Assembly (NCBI GenBank): GCA_024509875.1
Contig: JAMPIV010022911.1
Span: 1-64,000, forward strand
Length of the DNA stretch: 64,000 nt
Source of the DNA: Oreohelix idahoensis
Lineage: Eukaryota > Mollusca > Gastropoda > Stylommatophora > Oreohelicidae
Reading direction: 5' to 3'
The notes below the pieces were generated by a model. The model did not search any database. It was not told the DNA's origin and was given only the letters and a program-made list of their open reading frames with translations. The translations under genes and the position numbers were made by a program. Position 1 is the first letter of the stretch, and every line of letters starts with the position of its first letter. Below are positions 22,846 through 34,459 of this stretch, in pieces.

Positions 22846-23020
22846 CTTGTCATCAGTTCCATATTGGTGACCTTGTCTGGTTCTTGTCATCAGTTCCATA
22901 TTGGTGACCTTGTCTGGTTCTTGTCATCAGTTCCATATTGGTGACCTTGTCTGGTTCTTGTCATCAGTTCCATATTGGTGACCTTGTCTGGTTCTTGTCA
23001 TCAGTTCCATATTGGTGACT
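22846..23020. repeat. 37-bp minisatellite (left arm)
   Basis: About 4.7 head-to-tail copies of a 37-bp unit containing GTCTGGTTCTTGTCATCAG and CCATATTGGTGACC, almost without variation. The unit resembles LINE-tail sequence; a three-copy degenerate version is next to another LINE fragment at 63258-63366. Confidence 0.95.
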
Positions 23021-23445
23021 GTGGTGGGTTTTGATGTTAAGAAGGTTGATGTATGGTAAAGTTGTAATTGAGTGAGGTCAATCTGTGAAGGTCTCTGATG
23101 TAGACAACTGTTAGCTGTGTTATATAAATACAGTGAATTAGCTTAATATTTCCTACAGGAAGAACAGTTATAAATTCATAATAACTTTTAGTTATTGGGC
23201 AGATTGTCCCAACATTTTAAATTGTTCTTTTTCTATAAACTATCTTGTCTTTGTTTTCAAAGACCTGTCCACAAGCTATGAATGGACAGGCAAAATAAAT
23301 TGTAAATACTTTTTTTAAAGAAAAACTTAACTGATAGTTATTAACTTCTTTTATAGAAACTTAAAGTGTTTGATTGTTGTGTACCATCATTCATTTCTCC
23401 CCTAGACACTAGGTACACCATACACCATACACTAGAGCCAGAAGA

Positions 23446-23550
23446 TTGACCGTGTGAGACCTAGGGAGGTAGCTGTAGGTTCTCTGCACATAATTCATCA
23501 TCATCATTTATAGATTCAGAGGCCTACATTTGCTTGACCTCACACGGTTA
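23446..23550. repeat. Short inverted repeat around a CAT-rich centre
   Basis: TTGACCGTGTGAG at the left faces CTCACACGGTTA at the right, with (CAT)n between them. It may be a tiny MITE or a hairpin. The mirrored copy is at 30998-31102. Confidence 0.5.
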
Positions 23551-24170
23551 AAGCAGACACATTTTCATTCTTTTAGGATACCATCATAACCTCCCCAGCA
23601 AAATCAACTTTGCTACAGTTCGTTCTCAAGTGAATACATCTATCTCACTTATAAAATTGGTATTTCGTCTCAAGCATCTCCCGTCACCATACAGTTTCTC
23701 CGTCAACTGGGCTAGAGAAGGTTGTGTGGCCACTCTGCTGCTCACATGGAGGACACATTATACTGTTTGTCCTCCACACAACGAGACATATTTGTTTGTC
23801 AAATTTTCTATTTGTTTAACAGTTGGTATTTGTATCTGTAATCGCCGGTTCTCTGTGTGAAAATTATCACGTGATCTCTTCTTGGCAAGGAGTCTTATGG
23901 TTCTGTTGTATTAGACTTTGGGGATTCTTCTATCTTTTTTTCTTAAACTTATTATTGACTTTATCCCTTCATGTGTTCCTCTGTCTTGAGTTTGGATTGT
24001 GTTCCTTCCTTCTTTGGCAAGTCTATATGCCTTCTCATTTTGATATATCTTCTAGTGGGCAGGGATCCATTGTACTTTTACATTTTGTTTTAAATTTTAT
24101 TCTAAATTTCCATTAGGGCTTCAGCCAGGCCGCACTGTTCTTTTGTTATGTTTCTGAGTGCAGTTAAGAC

Positions 24171-24352
24171 TGACATAGAGTCTGTGAGGAACATTATCTT
24201 GTCTCTAACATAGAGTCTGTGAAGAACATTATCTTGTCTCTAACAGAGAGTCTGTGAGGAACATTATCTCGTGTCTAACATAGATTCTGAGAAACACTAT
24301 CTTGTCTCTAAGAAAGAGTCTGTGAGGAACACTATCTTGTCTCTAACAGAAT
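24171..24352. repeat. About 36-bp imperfect tandem repeat (left arm)
   Basis: Five imperfect copies of a unit with AGAGTCTGTGAGGAACA and TATCTTGTCTCTAACA. Mirrored at 30196-30377. Confidence 0.9.
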
Positions 24353-24467
24353 CTTTGTTAACCACTAATGTAACTGTAGCTATTTTTAGCTCCATGCAAA
24401 TATGATTGTCCACTTGTAGTTCCCGGGGGTCTCTAATGAGACCAACACAAAAGTAGGACTACTGCAC

Positions 24468-24800
24468 CGTCATTCATGTCGTTTAATGTGACTAATGTAA
24501 AGTTGTACATGTCGTACAATGTGACTAATATAAAGTTGTACATGTCGTACAATGTGACTAATATAAAGTTGTACATGTCGTACAATGTGACTAATATAAA
24601 GTTGTACATGTCGCACAATGTGACTAATATAAAGTTGTACATGTCGTACAATGTGTTTAATATAAAGTTGTACATCTCGTACAAGACAACTAATATAAAG
24701 TTGTACATGTCGTACAAGACAACTAATATAAAGTTGTACATGTCGTACAATGTGACTAATATAAAGTTGTACATGTCGTACAAGACAACTAATATAAAGA
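24468..24800. repeat. 33-bp minisatellite open on both strands (left arm)
   Basis: About ten copies of a 33-bp unit (ATGTCGTACAATGTGACT, then AATATAAAGTTGTAC). Because 33 is three times eleven, the array reads without stops as an 11-residue repeat on both strands (MSYNVTNIKLY on plus, LYDMYNFILVT-like on minus). I regard neither as a gene. Confidence 0.95.
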
Positions 24801-25769
24801 TGTACATGGAGCTGGTAACCTCATCATATAAAACTAATTGCTACAGAAACAAGTGCTACCTGACAATGTATGTACAAGCTCCTTTCAGCTACAGTGGTGG
24901 TTTCGTGCTCCAAGAGGAAGGAAAAGAAAAGAATGATGATGAAATATAATTCCCCTCCCTCGTGTCTATCCGGGTCCAGGGAGGTGAGTAAAGAATACAT
25001 TATCATACCACGTATGTCGTATGGACGTGACCAAAGAGTTTTGGACATTGGACAAAGTACTCCACTATCTAGAGACTTTACTCAACAAATAACTTAAACA
25101 GAACTTGGATGCGTCAATCAAAGGGAATAATTTAAATAATTCAACTCATCCACAGACGAATGAAAGTTTTTTACAGCCTGGTGACGGTGACACGGTCTAT
25201 AACTCTTCGTGCTCAAGGGAGAGTAGTGTGGCTGATAAGGGTGGATTTAGGGCTTGCTACTCTTTGGTGATAAGGCCGCTATCGTGTTGCTTCATAAATG
25301 ATAATGGCAGGACTGACCACCATGGACGTTATAGGTATAAGTCCAATTTCGTTGGAAAATCTTTAGCCCCGTCACAGTACCTCTCCTATCGACACCTGGT
25401 ATTATAGTTCAAGATGTAGGGTGTCTTATCTGGTTTTGTGTTGTTGTTGTTGCTGTGTATAATAGTGATGTAGTTCACAGAGTTACAGCACATAGGGTAC
25501 GACATGTGAAGTCATAAATGGGTAGACTGCTCTTGACGTTTTTCATCATTTATTTTGACGCCACAAGTACAGGTACGTTACATCCAGTTCACAATAGAGC
25601 AAAGTCATGACATTCACGAATATCAGCATATATAGTTCATCAATGCATTTGGCATATTCTCAAAATGATGATATGGCGCCAAGGGATTATATTGTTGGCT
25701 CCAAATACAAAAGTACATCAAAAAATCCTCCTACTGTTCAGATGTGCTAAATGAGTCAAATCATAAGTC

Positions 25770-27461
25770 GCACGAGGATGGCATTCCAGGAGTGCAGGTC
25801 AAACTGACCTTTTACAGGCATTCCTAAGTCTAACCTTGACGTAGCATAATCGCTGACCCACAGTGACGTTCATAGAACAAAGATCTGTTCTATGGGCTGA
25901 GTATGACCCGTGTACATATAGATCTCAGGTATGAAGATACCTGGGGCGTGACTTCTATTAGAGGAACCTCCCTTTCTGTAATGCATACGTAAGCAGAGAT
26001 CGACCATTGTCAAACATAAAGTAAAGTTACAGATTGGATGTAAATGAGGTATTACCTTCGTTCGAAAAATCCACACCACAGAAAACATACGCCTCCAGGC
26101 GTTTTTAGAATACTCAAGGGAAGGACCTTGTAAGCTAACTATCTCACAATAAGGCTCACAATTCCCTAACAAAATCACAGAGACGCCAAAACGCCTCTTC
26201 TCTGCTTCACAGCTTTTCATCGACTCCCAAGATAAAGAAACTTCCCAGACGCCTCGCGTCCGGACATGCGCAGAACCTATACACTTGAATAGTCAATCAA
26301 ACAAGACGATCTAGGAACATTCGAGATACAGATTTAACTAGATCGAGCCTTATATGGACATTTACAGAGACCTCAACACTGGTTTCAGACATTCCAACAA
26401 CAGTTGACCGATACTACCAAATAAGGAGAATGGTCACACTTCGTTCAAAAAATATGGACCGACCGTGTCTCGTCTCAAGAGGAGGTAACATCATATCAAA
26501 TGATAATCTCGATATCCAGAGTTATGTAGCTTTGACCGAAACAAATTAAAGTGTACATTTCAGTCAATCTAATTATACAATGTCTTTAGCAAAAAATGAT
26601 CATACAATGTCTTTAGGAAAAAATGATCATACAATGACTTTAGAAAAAAATGATCTGTGCTTAACATTACCGCACCCTCCCGGGAAAATAAAAATGAAAC
26701 ATTTTTTTTTTCTAAATCCTGAAGCCGGGAAAAAACCCTAGGCTCCCAACGCACGTATGATGCGCGGATATAGTGCCTAAAAATGAGGCTAGCTCGACGC
26801 ATGGAGCAAAACTGAGATTAAATCTCAGATCCTTAGAGAAAAAAAAATTTACCTAAGTATATGCGTATATATTCCAGGAAGGTGCCACCAACACACGCCA
26901 TAGTGATGGCAACATCATAATGAAAGTCAAATTACACTCATACAAATCTATGAAATTAAATATATTATCATAGTATTATACAATGAAGTGTTGTGCAAAC
27001 AGCGGTGTAATATACTCATATACCGCACTATAATATTACACATATTCAAACAAAGAGTACATTATATAATGCATTATTAATCATTACAACTACATGTGCT
27101 GTTCCTCGTAGACATAAATATAATCGATACAAGTAGATGTGGACATCATCCGCTCCAACCTAGGACAGGACTTGATAACTTCAAAGTTCCACAATGTACA
27201 TAATTTCGCAGACGTCAATGGTGTGCTGCGAAAATATCAATAACACAAATCTTTAAGACAATTGTTACATCTCTTAATACAATCATCAAAATACAATATC
27301 TAAATGTGGCCATGTGATCTTTTGGCTCGTATATCGCTAACTAAGCCTTCTTAGATAATTACATGGTACAATGTTATAAATTCCCAAAAAGTGAGAAAAT
27401 CTGTGCTAATATGTCATTATAGTATTGGACTGTATATCAGGAAATATATATGACAGAAGAA
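25770..27461. other. Spacer of the inverted repeat, non-coding part
   Basis: Lies downstream (minus direction) of the Gypsy pol fragment, so it may include that element's 3' untranslated region and LTR, but I find no polypurine tract or LTR edge like those of the other Gypsy elements here. It holds three copies of an about 28-bp unit at 26576-26655 (TACAATGTCTTTAG plus an A-run and TGATCA). Confidence 0.55.
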
Positions 27462-28778
27462 TTATGTGGAATCGTGTGGGCACCTGGACAGAATGTCTGC
27501 CATCACATTATCCGAACCACGGATAGCTCGCACCGTGAAATGAAATGGTTGAAGAGCTATGGCATATCGAGTGGACCTCGAGCTCTTCAAGTTTTTGCTC
27601 TGAATAGCAGTAAGAGCTTTCTGGTCGGTTTTTACAATGAAATGTGCGCCTAGAAGAAATCTTTGTAACTTCAGAATAGACCATGCCGTAGCCAATAACT
27701 CACGGTCTAAAACCGAGTAATTCTTTTCTGCAGCATTTAATTTCCTAGAGATATACATCACCGGATGCAGAGTATCAGAATACTCCTGCATAAGTGCTGC
27801 CCCAATCCCAGTTGACGAGGCGTCACTTCGAAGAACAAAAGTCTTTTCAATAGTAGGTAACCTAAGGATAGGTGGAGATGAAAATAGAGTTTTAACCTGG
27901 TCCAATGAGGATTGACATTCTTGAGACCAGCGGATCAGATTAGGCGATCCTTTCTTCAATAAAGTAGAAAGCGGTGCCATAATGGAGGAAAGATTCGGAA
28001 TGAATCGTCCGTAAAATTGGATCAAACCTAAGAGACTCCGTACTTGTTTCTTCGTCTTAGGGACAGAAATGTTAAGTATTTTTGAAACATTGTGGTCCTC
28101 TGTCTTTAAAAGACCATGACCAACACGATGACCCAGGAAAGAAATCTCACTAAATCCCATAAAGGCTTTAGAGGGTTTTGCAGTCAAGTTATACTCGCGA
28201 AGAGTAGACAGCAATTTGTATAAACCCAAATAGTGATCTTCCCAGGAATCACTGAACAGACAGATATCGTCTAAGTATACTATGACATCTGTACGATATG
28301 CGAGAATTCGCCGCATCATGCGTACGAATGTAGCAGGGGCGTTCATAAGACCGAAAGGCATGAAATTCCATTGGAATAAACCCCTAGGTGTAGAAAAAGC
28401 TGTAAAAGGTTTGGCTCGTTCAGTTAAAGGAACCTGCCAATAACCTTTAGACAAGTCTAGTTTGGTAAAGAATCTAGAATTAGAAAGTTTATTTAGGAGC
28501 TCTTCCAATGAAGGCATAGGTTCAGCATCGAACTTCGTAACTTGGTTCAATTTGCGATAATCTACGCAAATGCGAATGTTATTATCCTTCTTTCGAACAA
28601 TAACCATAGACGAAGAGTATGCTGAAGGGGATGGTTCAATGATTTCCAAACGTATCATTTCATCCAATTCTTTTTCGACTTGAGACTGGAAATGGATAGG
28701 TATTGGATAGGGTATGACTCTGATAGCATTATGGTCAGTTAGTATAGTGTCATGTTCGATGACATGTGTGTGTCCCGG
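27462..28778 (-). pseudogene. Gypsy pol fragment: reverse transcriptase and RNase H
   Basis: The minus-strand frame is open from the arm boundary at 28778 (reading HVIEHDTILTDH) to a stop at 27462; the first Met is at 28667. RT motifs: MVIVRKKDNNIRICVDYRKL, KLDLSKGYWQVPL, FMPFGLMNAPATF and VIVYLDDICLFSDSW (catalytic YLDD near 28270). RNase H follows with VLRSDASSTGIGAAL, LDRELLATAWS, KTDQKAL and NVMADILSRC just before the stop. Ending after RNase H, with no integrase downstream, fits the same pol order as the element at 53560-58335, whose RT is close (RTDVIVYLDDIC versus RTDLISYMDDIC). Gag, protease and integrase are missing because the frame is cut at the inverted-repeat breakpoint. Confidence 0.92.
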
Positions 28779-29747
28779 GACTTATGATTTGACTCATTTA
28801 GCACATCTGAACAGTAGGAGGATTTTTTGATGTACTTTTGTATTTGGAGCCAACAATATAATCCCTTGGCGCCATATCATCATTTTGAGAATATGCCAAA
28901 TGCATTGATGAACTATATATGCTGATATTCGTGAATGTCATGACTTTGCTCTATTGTGAACTGGATGTAACGTACCTGTACTTGTGGCGTCAAAATAAAT
29001 GATGAAAAACGTCAAGAGCAGTCTACCCATTTATGACTTCACATGTCGTACCCTATGTGCTGTAACTCTGTGAACTACATCACTATTATACACAGCAACA
29101 ACAACAACACAAAACCAGATAAGACACCCTACATCTTGAACTATAATACCAGGTGTCGATAGGAGAGGTACTGTGACGGGGCTAAAGATTTTCCAACGAA
29201 ATTGGACTTATACCTATAACGTCCATGGTGGTCAGTCCTGCCATTATCATTTATGAAGCAACACGATAGCGGCCTTATCACCAAAGAGTAGCAAGCCCTA
29301 AATCCACCCTTATCAGCCACACTACTCTCCCTTGAGCACGAAGAGTTATAGACCGTGTCACCGTCACCAGGCTGTAAAAAACTTTCATTCGTCTGTGGAT
29401 GAGTTGAATTATTTAAATTATTCCCTTTGATTGACGCATCCAAGTTCTGTTTAAGTTATTTGTTGAGTAAAGTCTCTAGATAGTGGAGTACTTTGTCCAA
29501 TGTCCAAAACTCTTTGGTCACGTCCATACGACATACGTGGTATGATAATGTATTCTTTACTCACCTCCCTGGACCCGGATAGACACGAGGGAGGGGAATT
29601 ATATTTCATCATCATTCTTTTCTTTTCCTTCCTCTTGGAGCACGAAACCACCACTGTAGCTGAAAGGAGCTTGTACATACATTGTCAGGTAGCACTTGTT
29701 TCTGTAGCAATTAGTTTTATATGATGAGGTTACCAGCTCCATGTACA

Positions 29748-30080
29748 TCTTTATATTAGTTGTCTTGTACGACATGTACAACTTTATATTAGTCACATTG
29801 TACGACATGTACAACTTTATATTAGTTGTCTTGTACGACATGTACAACTTTATATTAGTTGTCTTGTACGAGATGTACAACTTTATATTAAACACATTGT
29901 ACGACATGTACAACTTTATATTAGTCACATTGTGCGACATGTACAACTTTATATTAGTCACATTGTACGACATGTACAACTTTATATTAGTCACATTGTA
30001 CGACATGTACAACTTTATATTAGTCACATTGTACGACATGTACAACTTTACATTAGTCACATTAAACGACATGAATGACG
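29748..30080. repeat. 33-bp minisatellite (right arm)
   Basis: Mirror copy of 24468-24800 with the same unit order and variants. Confidence 0.95.
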
Positions 30081-30195
30081 GTGCAGTAGTCCTACTTTTG
30101 TGTTGGTCTCATTAGAGACCCCCGGGAACTACAAGTGGACAATCATATTTGCATGGAGCTAAAAATAGCTACAGTTACATTAGTGGTTAACAAAG

Positions 30196-30377
30196 ATTCT
30201 GTTAGAGACAAGATAGTGTTCCTCACAGACTCTTTCTTAGAGACAAGATAGTGTTTCTCAGAATCTATGTTAGACACGAGATAATGTTCCTCACAGACTC
30301 TCTGTTAGAGACAAGATAATGTTCTTCACAGACTCTATGTTAGAGACAAGATAATGTTCCTCACAGACTCTATGTCA
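30196..30377. repeat. About 36-bp imperfect tandem repeat (right arm)
   Basis: Mirror copy of 24171-24352. Confidence 0.9.
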
Positions 30378-31527
30378 GTCTTAACTGCACTCAGAAACAT
30401 AACAAAAGAACAGTGCGGCCTGGCTGAAGCCCTAATGGAAATTTAGAATAAAATTTAAAACAAAATGTAAAAGTACAATGGATCCCTGCCCACTAGAAGA
30501 TATATCAAAATGAGAAGGCATATAGACTTGCCAAAGAAGGAAGGAACACAATCCAAACTCAAGACAGAGGAACACATGAAGGGATAAAGTCAATAATAAG
30601 TTTAAGAAAAAAAGATAGAAGAATCCCCAAAGTCTAATACAACAGAACCATAAGACTCCTTGCCAAGAAGAGATCACGTGATAATTTTCACACAGAGAAC
30701 CGGCGATTACAGATACAAATACCAACTGTTAAACAAATAGAAAATTTGACAAACAAATATGTCTCGTTGTGTGGAGGACAAACAGTATAATGTGTCCTCC
30801 ATGTGAGCAGCAGAGTGGCCACACAACCTTCTCTAGCCCAGTTGACGGAGAAACTGTATGGTGACGGGAGATGCTTGAGACGAAATACCAATTTTATAAG
30901 TGAGATAGATGTATTCACTTGAGAACGAACTGTAGCAAAGTTGATTTTGCTGGGGAGGTTATGATGGTATCCTAAAAGAATGAAAATGTGTCTGCTTTAA
31001 CCGTGTGAGGTCAAGCAAATGTAGGCCTCTGAATCTATAAATGATGATGATGAATTATGTGCAGAGAACCTACAGCTACCTCCCTAGGTCTCACACGGTC
31101 AATCTTCTGGCTCTAGTGTATGGTGTATGGTGTACCTAGTGTCTAGGGGAGAAATGAATGATGGTACACAACAATCAAACACTTTAAGTTTCTATAAAAG
31201 AAGTTAATAACTATCAGTTAAGTTTTTCTTTAAAAAAAGTATTTACAATTTATTTTGCCTGTCCATTCATAGCTTGTGGACAGGTCTTTGAAAACAAAGA
31301 CAAGATAGTTTATAGAAAAAGAACAATTTAAAATGTTGGGACAATCTGCCCAATAACTAAAAGTTATTATGAATTTATAACTGTTCTTCCTGTAGGAAAT
31401 ATTAAGCTAATTCACTGTATTTATATAACACAGCTAACAGTTGTCTACATCAGAGACCTTCACAGATTGACCTCACTCAATTACAACTTTACCATACATC
31501 AACCTTCTTAACATCAAAACCCACCAC

Positions 31528-31702
31528 AGTCACCAATATGGAACTGATGACAAGAACCAGACAAGGTCACCAATATGGAACTGATGACAAGAACCAGACA
31601 AGGTCACCAATATGGAACTGATGACAAGAACCAGACAAGGTCACCAATATGGAACTGATGACAAGAACCAGACAAGGTCACCAATATGGAACTGATGACA
31701 AG
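31528..31702. repeat. 37-bp minisatellite (right arm)
   Basis: Mirror copy of 22846-23020. Confidence 0.95.
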
Positions 31703-31767
31703 AACCAGACAAGTGTCAGTGGAAAAAGCGATGGGAAGAACACGCTAGATTAGGATTGACACTATTA

Positions 31768-31948
31768 ATGTGCTGTCCATGTTCTGGAATCCCCAATGTA
31801 AGAGAAGTAGAGATAGACCAAAAAAACACATGGAGAAGAAAACTGGTGACAGATCAACAACCACATGATGATGATGGAAAACTTAGAGCTGATGGCACGT
31901 GACAGGAGGACTTGGTATGTGTTTGCTGACGGTCTATGCTCCTTGGAA
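31768..31948 (+). pseudogene. RTE-like LINE tail (right arm copy)
   Basis: Mirror copy of 22600-22780, here on the plus strand, reading MFWNPQCKRSRDRP and a MARDRRTW-like end. Confidence 0.7.
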
Positions 31949-33964
31949 ATTTGAAGCGTATTGATAAAACTGAAATTATTTAAAAACTTTCACAAACACT
32001 TGACCAGCATAAGCAGTAAAGGCGAACAGGGAGTAGTGGGACTTATCAAATTGCGAGTTTTATGACAAGATGGCAAAGTACGTTTAAAAGTTATTCAATC
32101 ACTGCTGTATTAACGTTTTTGTTGTTGTTTTATATTTCACAGCCATAAAATGCTGCTTAATATGTGAGTTGTAGATTGTTATTTTTGTGTTCGACTCAAT
32201 TTCTTTTAATTTCCTTACAAGTCTCAATATAATGAAAGCTTCTCTTGTAATAATGTTTGGTGGAGGGGATGGTAGGAACTTATAGCCACGGTCGAGATCA
32301 CAGGGGTCTTGTCATACACGTCCTTCTCAACTTTAGTTTAGGTAGCACTATGGGCCGGACAAAAATATAATATCGGACGTTTGTATTGTAATGCAATAAT
32401 TTATTTTTTTTAATGTAAAACTTTTGCCTCGTTTTGGCGAGGCGCGTCCTGTTCAACCTAGTCGGTTATATTAGGGCGCATGTCCAAAAAAGACCCTTAG
32501 GTCTGAAAATGTTTATACTGTAATTGGTTTTAATGCAATAAGAGAAACGCGTGTGTATACATATGTATTTCCTTGGAAATCGACCCGCTATGTATTTATT
32601 CATCCCTTATAAAATATAAATTTATAATCCTGCAATAAAGACAAGAAACATTCTCTAAAAGTATAAAGAAATATATGCTGTACTTTTTTTATTGTACATA
32701 GATTTTACATTATTTTAAATATTAAAAACGCAATGCTCTAAAAGTTATGATCAGCTTTCAACGGCATGTTGCATCCCTTGGAAATAAAACTTACGTCCCC
32801 TGAAACAACAAACAAAAATAGTTTAGGTTTCAATATCATGAAAGTCGATATAATAACGGTGGAAAATCAAAAACAGTTCCTCACACCAAGGTCTGGACTT
32901 GTAGCGAATAAAGAAAGTAAATGATTATTCCGTGAGTTTACCTGCTTGTTGTACACGAGTTGTACGAAACTGAATTATAAGTCATTGTCACGGGATTTGC
33001 TCCCCTTGATCTCCAGTGATAGTCCAACAGTGGCCAAAATTAAGAGTATCTACTGAGGGTCTTCAAAGGTATCTACCTTTCGCTCAACATTTCTCTTGAC
33101 AGAGATGTGAACTGGTCATTCAATTCTTGGGGAGCCTCATTGGAATTTAAATAAATCACGTGATACGGCTGATAGGATGCAGGCCGTGTACACTTTTTAT
33201 CTTACCGGACCTTCTATAAATTAAGATTTTGCTCGTTCTGATGAGCCTCCAACTGATTTAACTCAATAAAATATTACTTAAATAGCTCTGTTATAAGTAT
33301 TTTAAATGACTGAGGCATACAGGTGCACTTCACTCAAAATGACTAAATCAACTATAAATTTGTGTATTTACAAATACAAAATTAAAAAGTCAGTTATCGT
33401 TTACAATTGTAGAATAAATAAGGATGGGGTGAATTTAGATAGTCTTTAAAATTTCTTCACAGATGGTCTGATTTGAAAAACATTCATTAGTACAGAGTGC
33501 ACGTGGCAGCTTTAAATGGGTACTTTGCTGCCAGTAAGGTGTCGATTGGTTTCTGCTCCAGCCGTTGATTATTCTTTGCAGGTTATGGACTGGTTCACGC
33601 TCGTCACTGGACATGTTAATATGTCCCTCGTAGTATCCTGGAGTAATTGCGAAGATGGTACAGTGTCTGTTAAGACCCGTCTGCTGTAGGTGTCTATCTT
33701 TGACTGCAGGCCACCTCTACCACTCACTTGTTCCACAGATAGCACCACCAAATGGTATCACCGACTATTATCATGAAAACAGAGAGAAACAAACACCCTC
33801 CTGCGTGTTGGGTTTCCTGACATAAAATCAGGTGTTCCCCCTTTTGTATTCTACCATCCCATCTGTCTCTTTACCCTATCTGAGCATTAATATTAATCCC
33901 AGTGAGCGGAAAACATGCATTGGACTTATATTGAACATGTTTACATTTAAATATGCACTCGTTG

Positions 33965-34289
33965 AATAGGTGAATATGGGATCTAAGACACGTAGAAAGT
34001 GGAATGCAGTCAGCGAATCATAGCTGACTGCTTGCGTCAAGGTCAGCGAACCAGAGCTGATCAAGACCCTACTCCACCTCCAAGTGGTGGTTTTGGAAAC
34101 AGGCTGCGTCACTGCAGTCTGGCTGAGACAGTAGGGATAGAAGTGGGAAGGCAAACCCAGTCCTAAAAAATGCCATGCCGACGTCGGATGTGTCGGGCCG
34201 AAAGACGTAAATATCGCAGCTTTGCTGTAACGCAACCAACGTCCTTTTCAGGACGAACGGAAATGAAGAAGAGAAGAAGAATAGGTGAA
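33965..34289. mobile_element. SINE-like insertion with 10-bp target duplication
   Basis: AATAGGTGAA flanks the insert at 33965-33974 and 34280-34289. The 305-bp body is absent from the paralogous copy near 18190-18200. Its plus-strand right end is purine-rich (GAAGAAGAGAAGAAG), like the tail of a LINE-mobilised SINE, and it has no ORF of note. I could not identify clear A and B boxes of a tRNA promoter, so SINE class is open. Confidence 0.72.
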
Positions 34290-34459
34290 CATAATAAGAA
34301 TATACAACAATTATATCATCATCCACTCCCTGCTCCATAAGAAACTTGAGACTACCTCTGCTTTTGGTTCTCTATGAAGTAGCCGCATGAAGCAGTCACA
34401 AGCTCTTGCAGTAGTGGTTTATGAAACCATCATACTATATGCTGAGGTTGGCAGCCTCG

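Larger units (their letters stand above)
21106..25769. repeat. Left arm of a 4,664-bp inverted repeat
   Basis: Every position x checked here pairs with position 54548 minus x in 28779-33442. All checked open frames and landmarks mirror exactly with no offset (for example 25105/29443, 24433/30115, 23630/30918), so the arms have no net indel and look identical. Arm content: part of repeat R (inverted), an RTE-like LINE tail, three minisatellites and otherwise non-coding DNA. Confidence 0.97.
28779..33442. repeat. Right arm of a 4,664-bp inverted repeat
   Basis: Reverse-complement partner of 21106-25769. At its outer edge the sequence continues smoothly into more of repeat R (33443 onward), whereas the left arm stops at a LINE tail. 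This suggests the right arm is the original and the left arm an inverted duplicate. Confidence 0.97.

Noticed and set aside
22846..23020. CRISPR-like array
   Set aside because: Copies are head-to-tail with no variable spacers, in a eukaryotic, TE-rich setting without cas genes.
24433..24949. Overlapping repetitive ORFs of 124 and 157 codons on opposite strands
   Set aside because: Both follow from a 33-bp satellite lacking stops; there is no sign of selection or of a start context.
21106..33442. Giant foldback transposon or long-TIR element
   Set aside because: Homology to repeat R runs past the right outer edge and no target duplication brackets the arms, so the edges are not element termini.
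21106..33442. Arms as the LTRs of the central Gypsy pol fragment
   Set aside because: LTRs are direct repeats; these arms are inverted and contain unrelated LINE tails and minisatellites.
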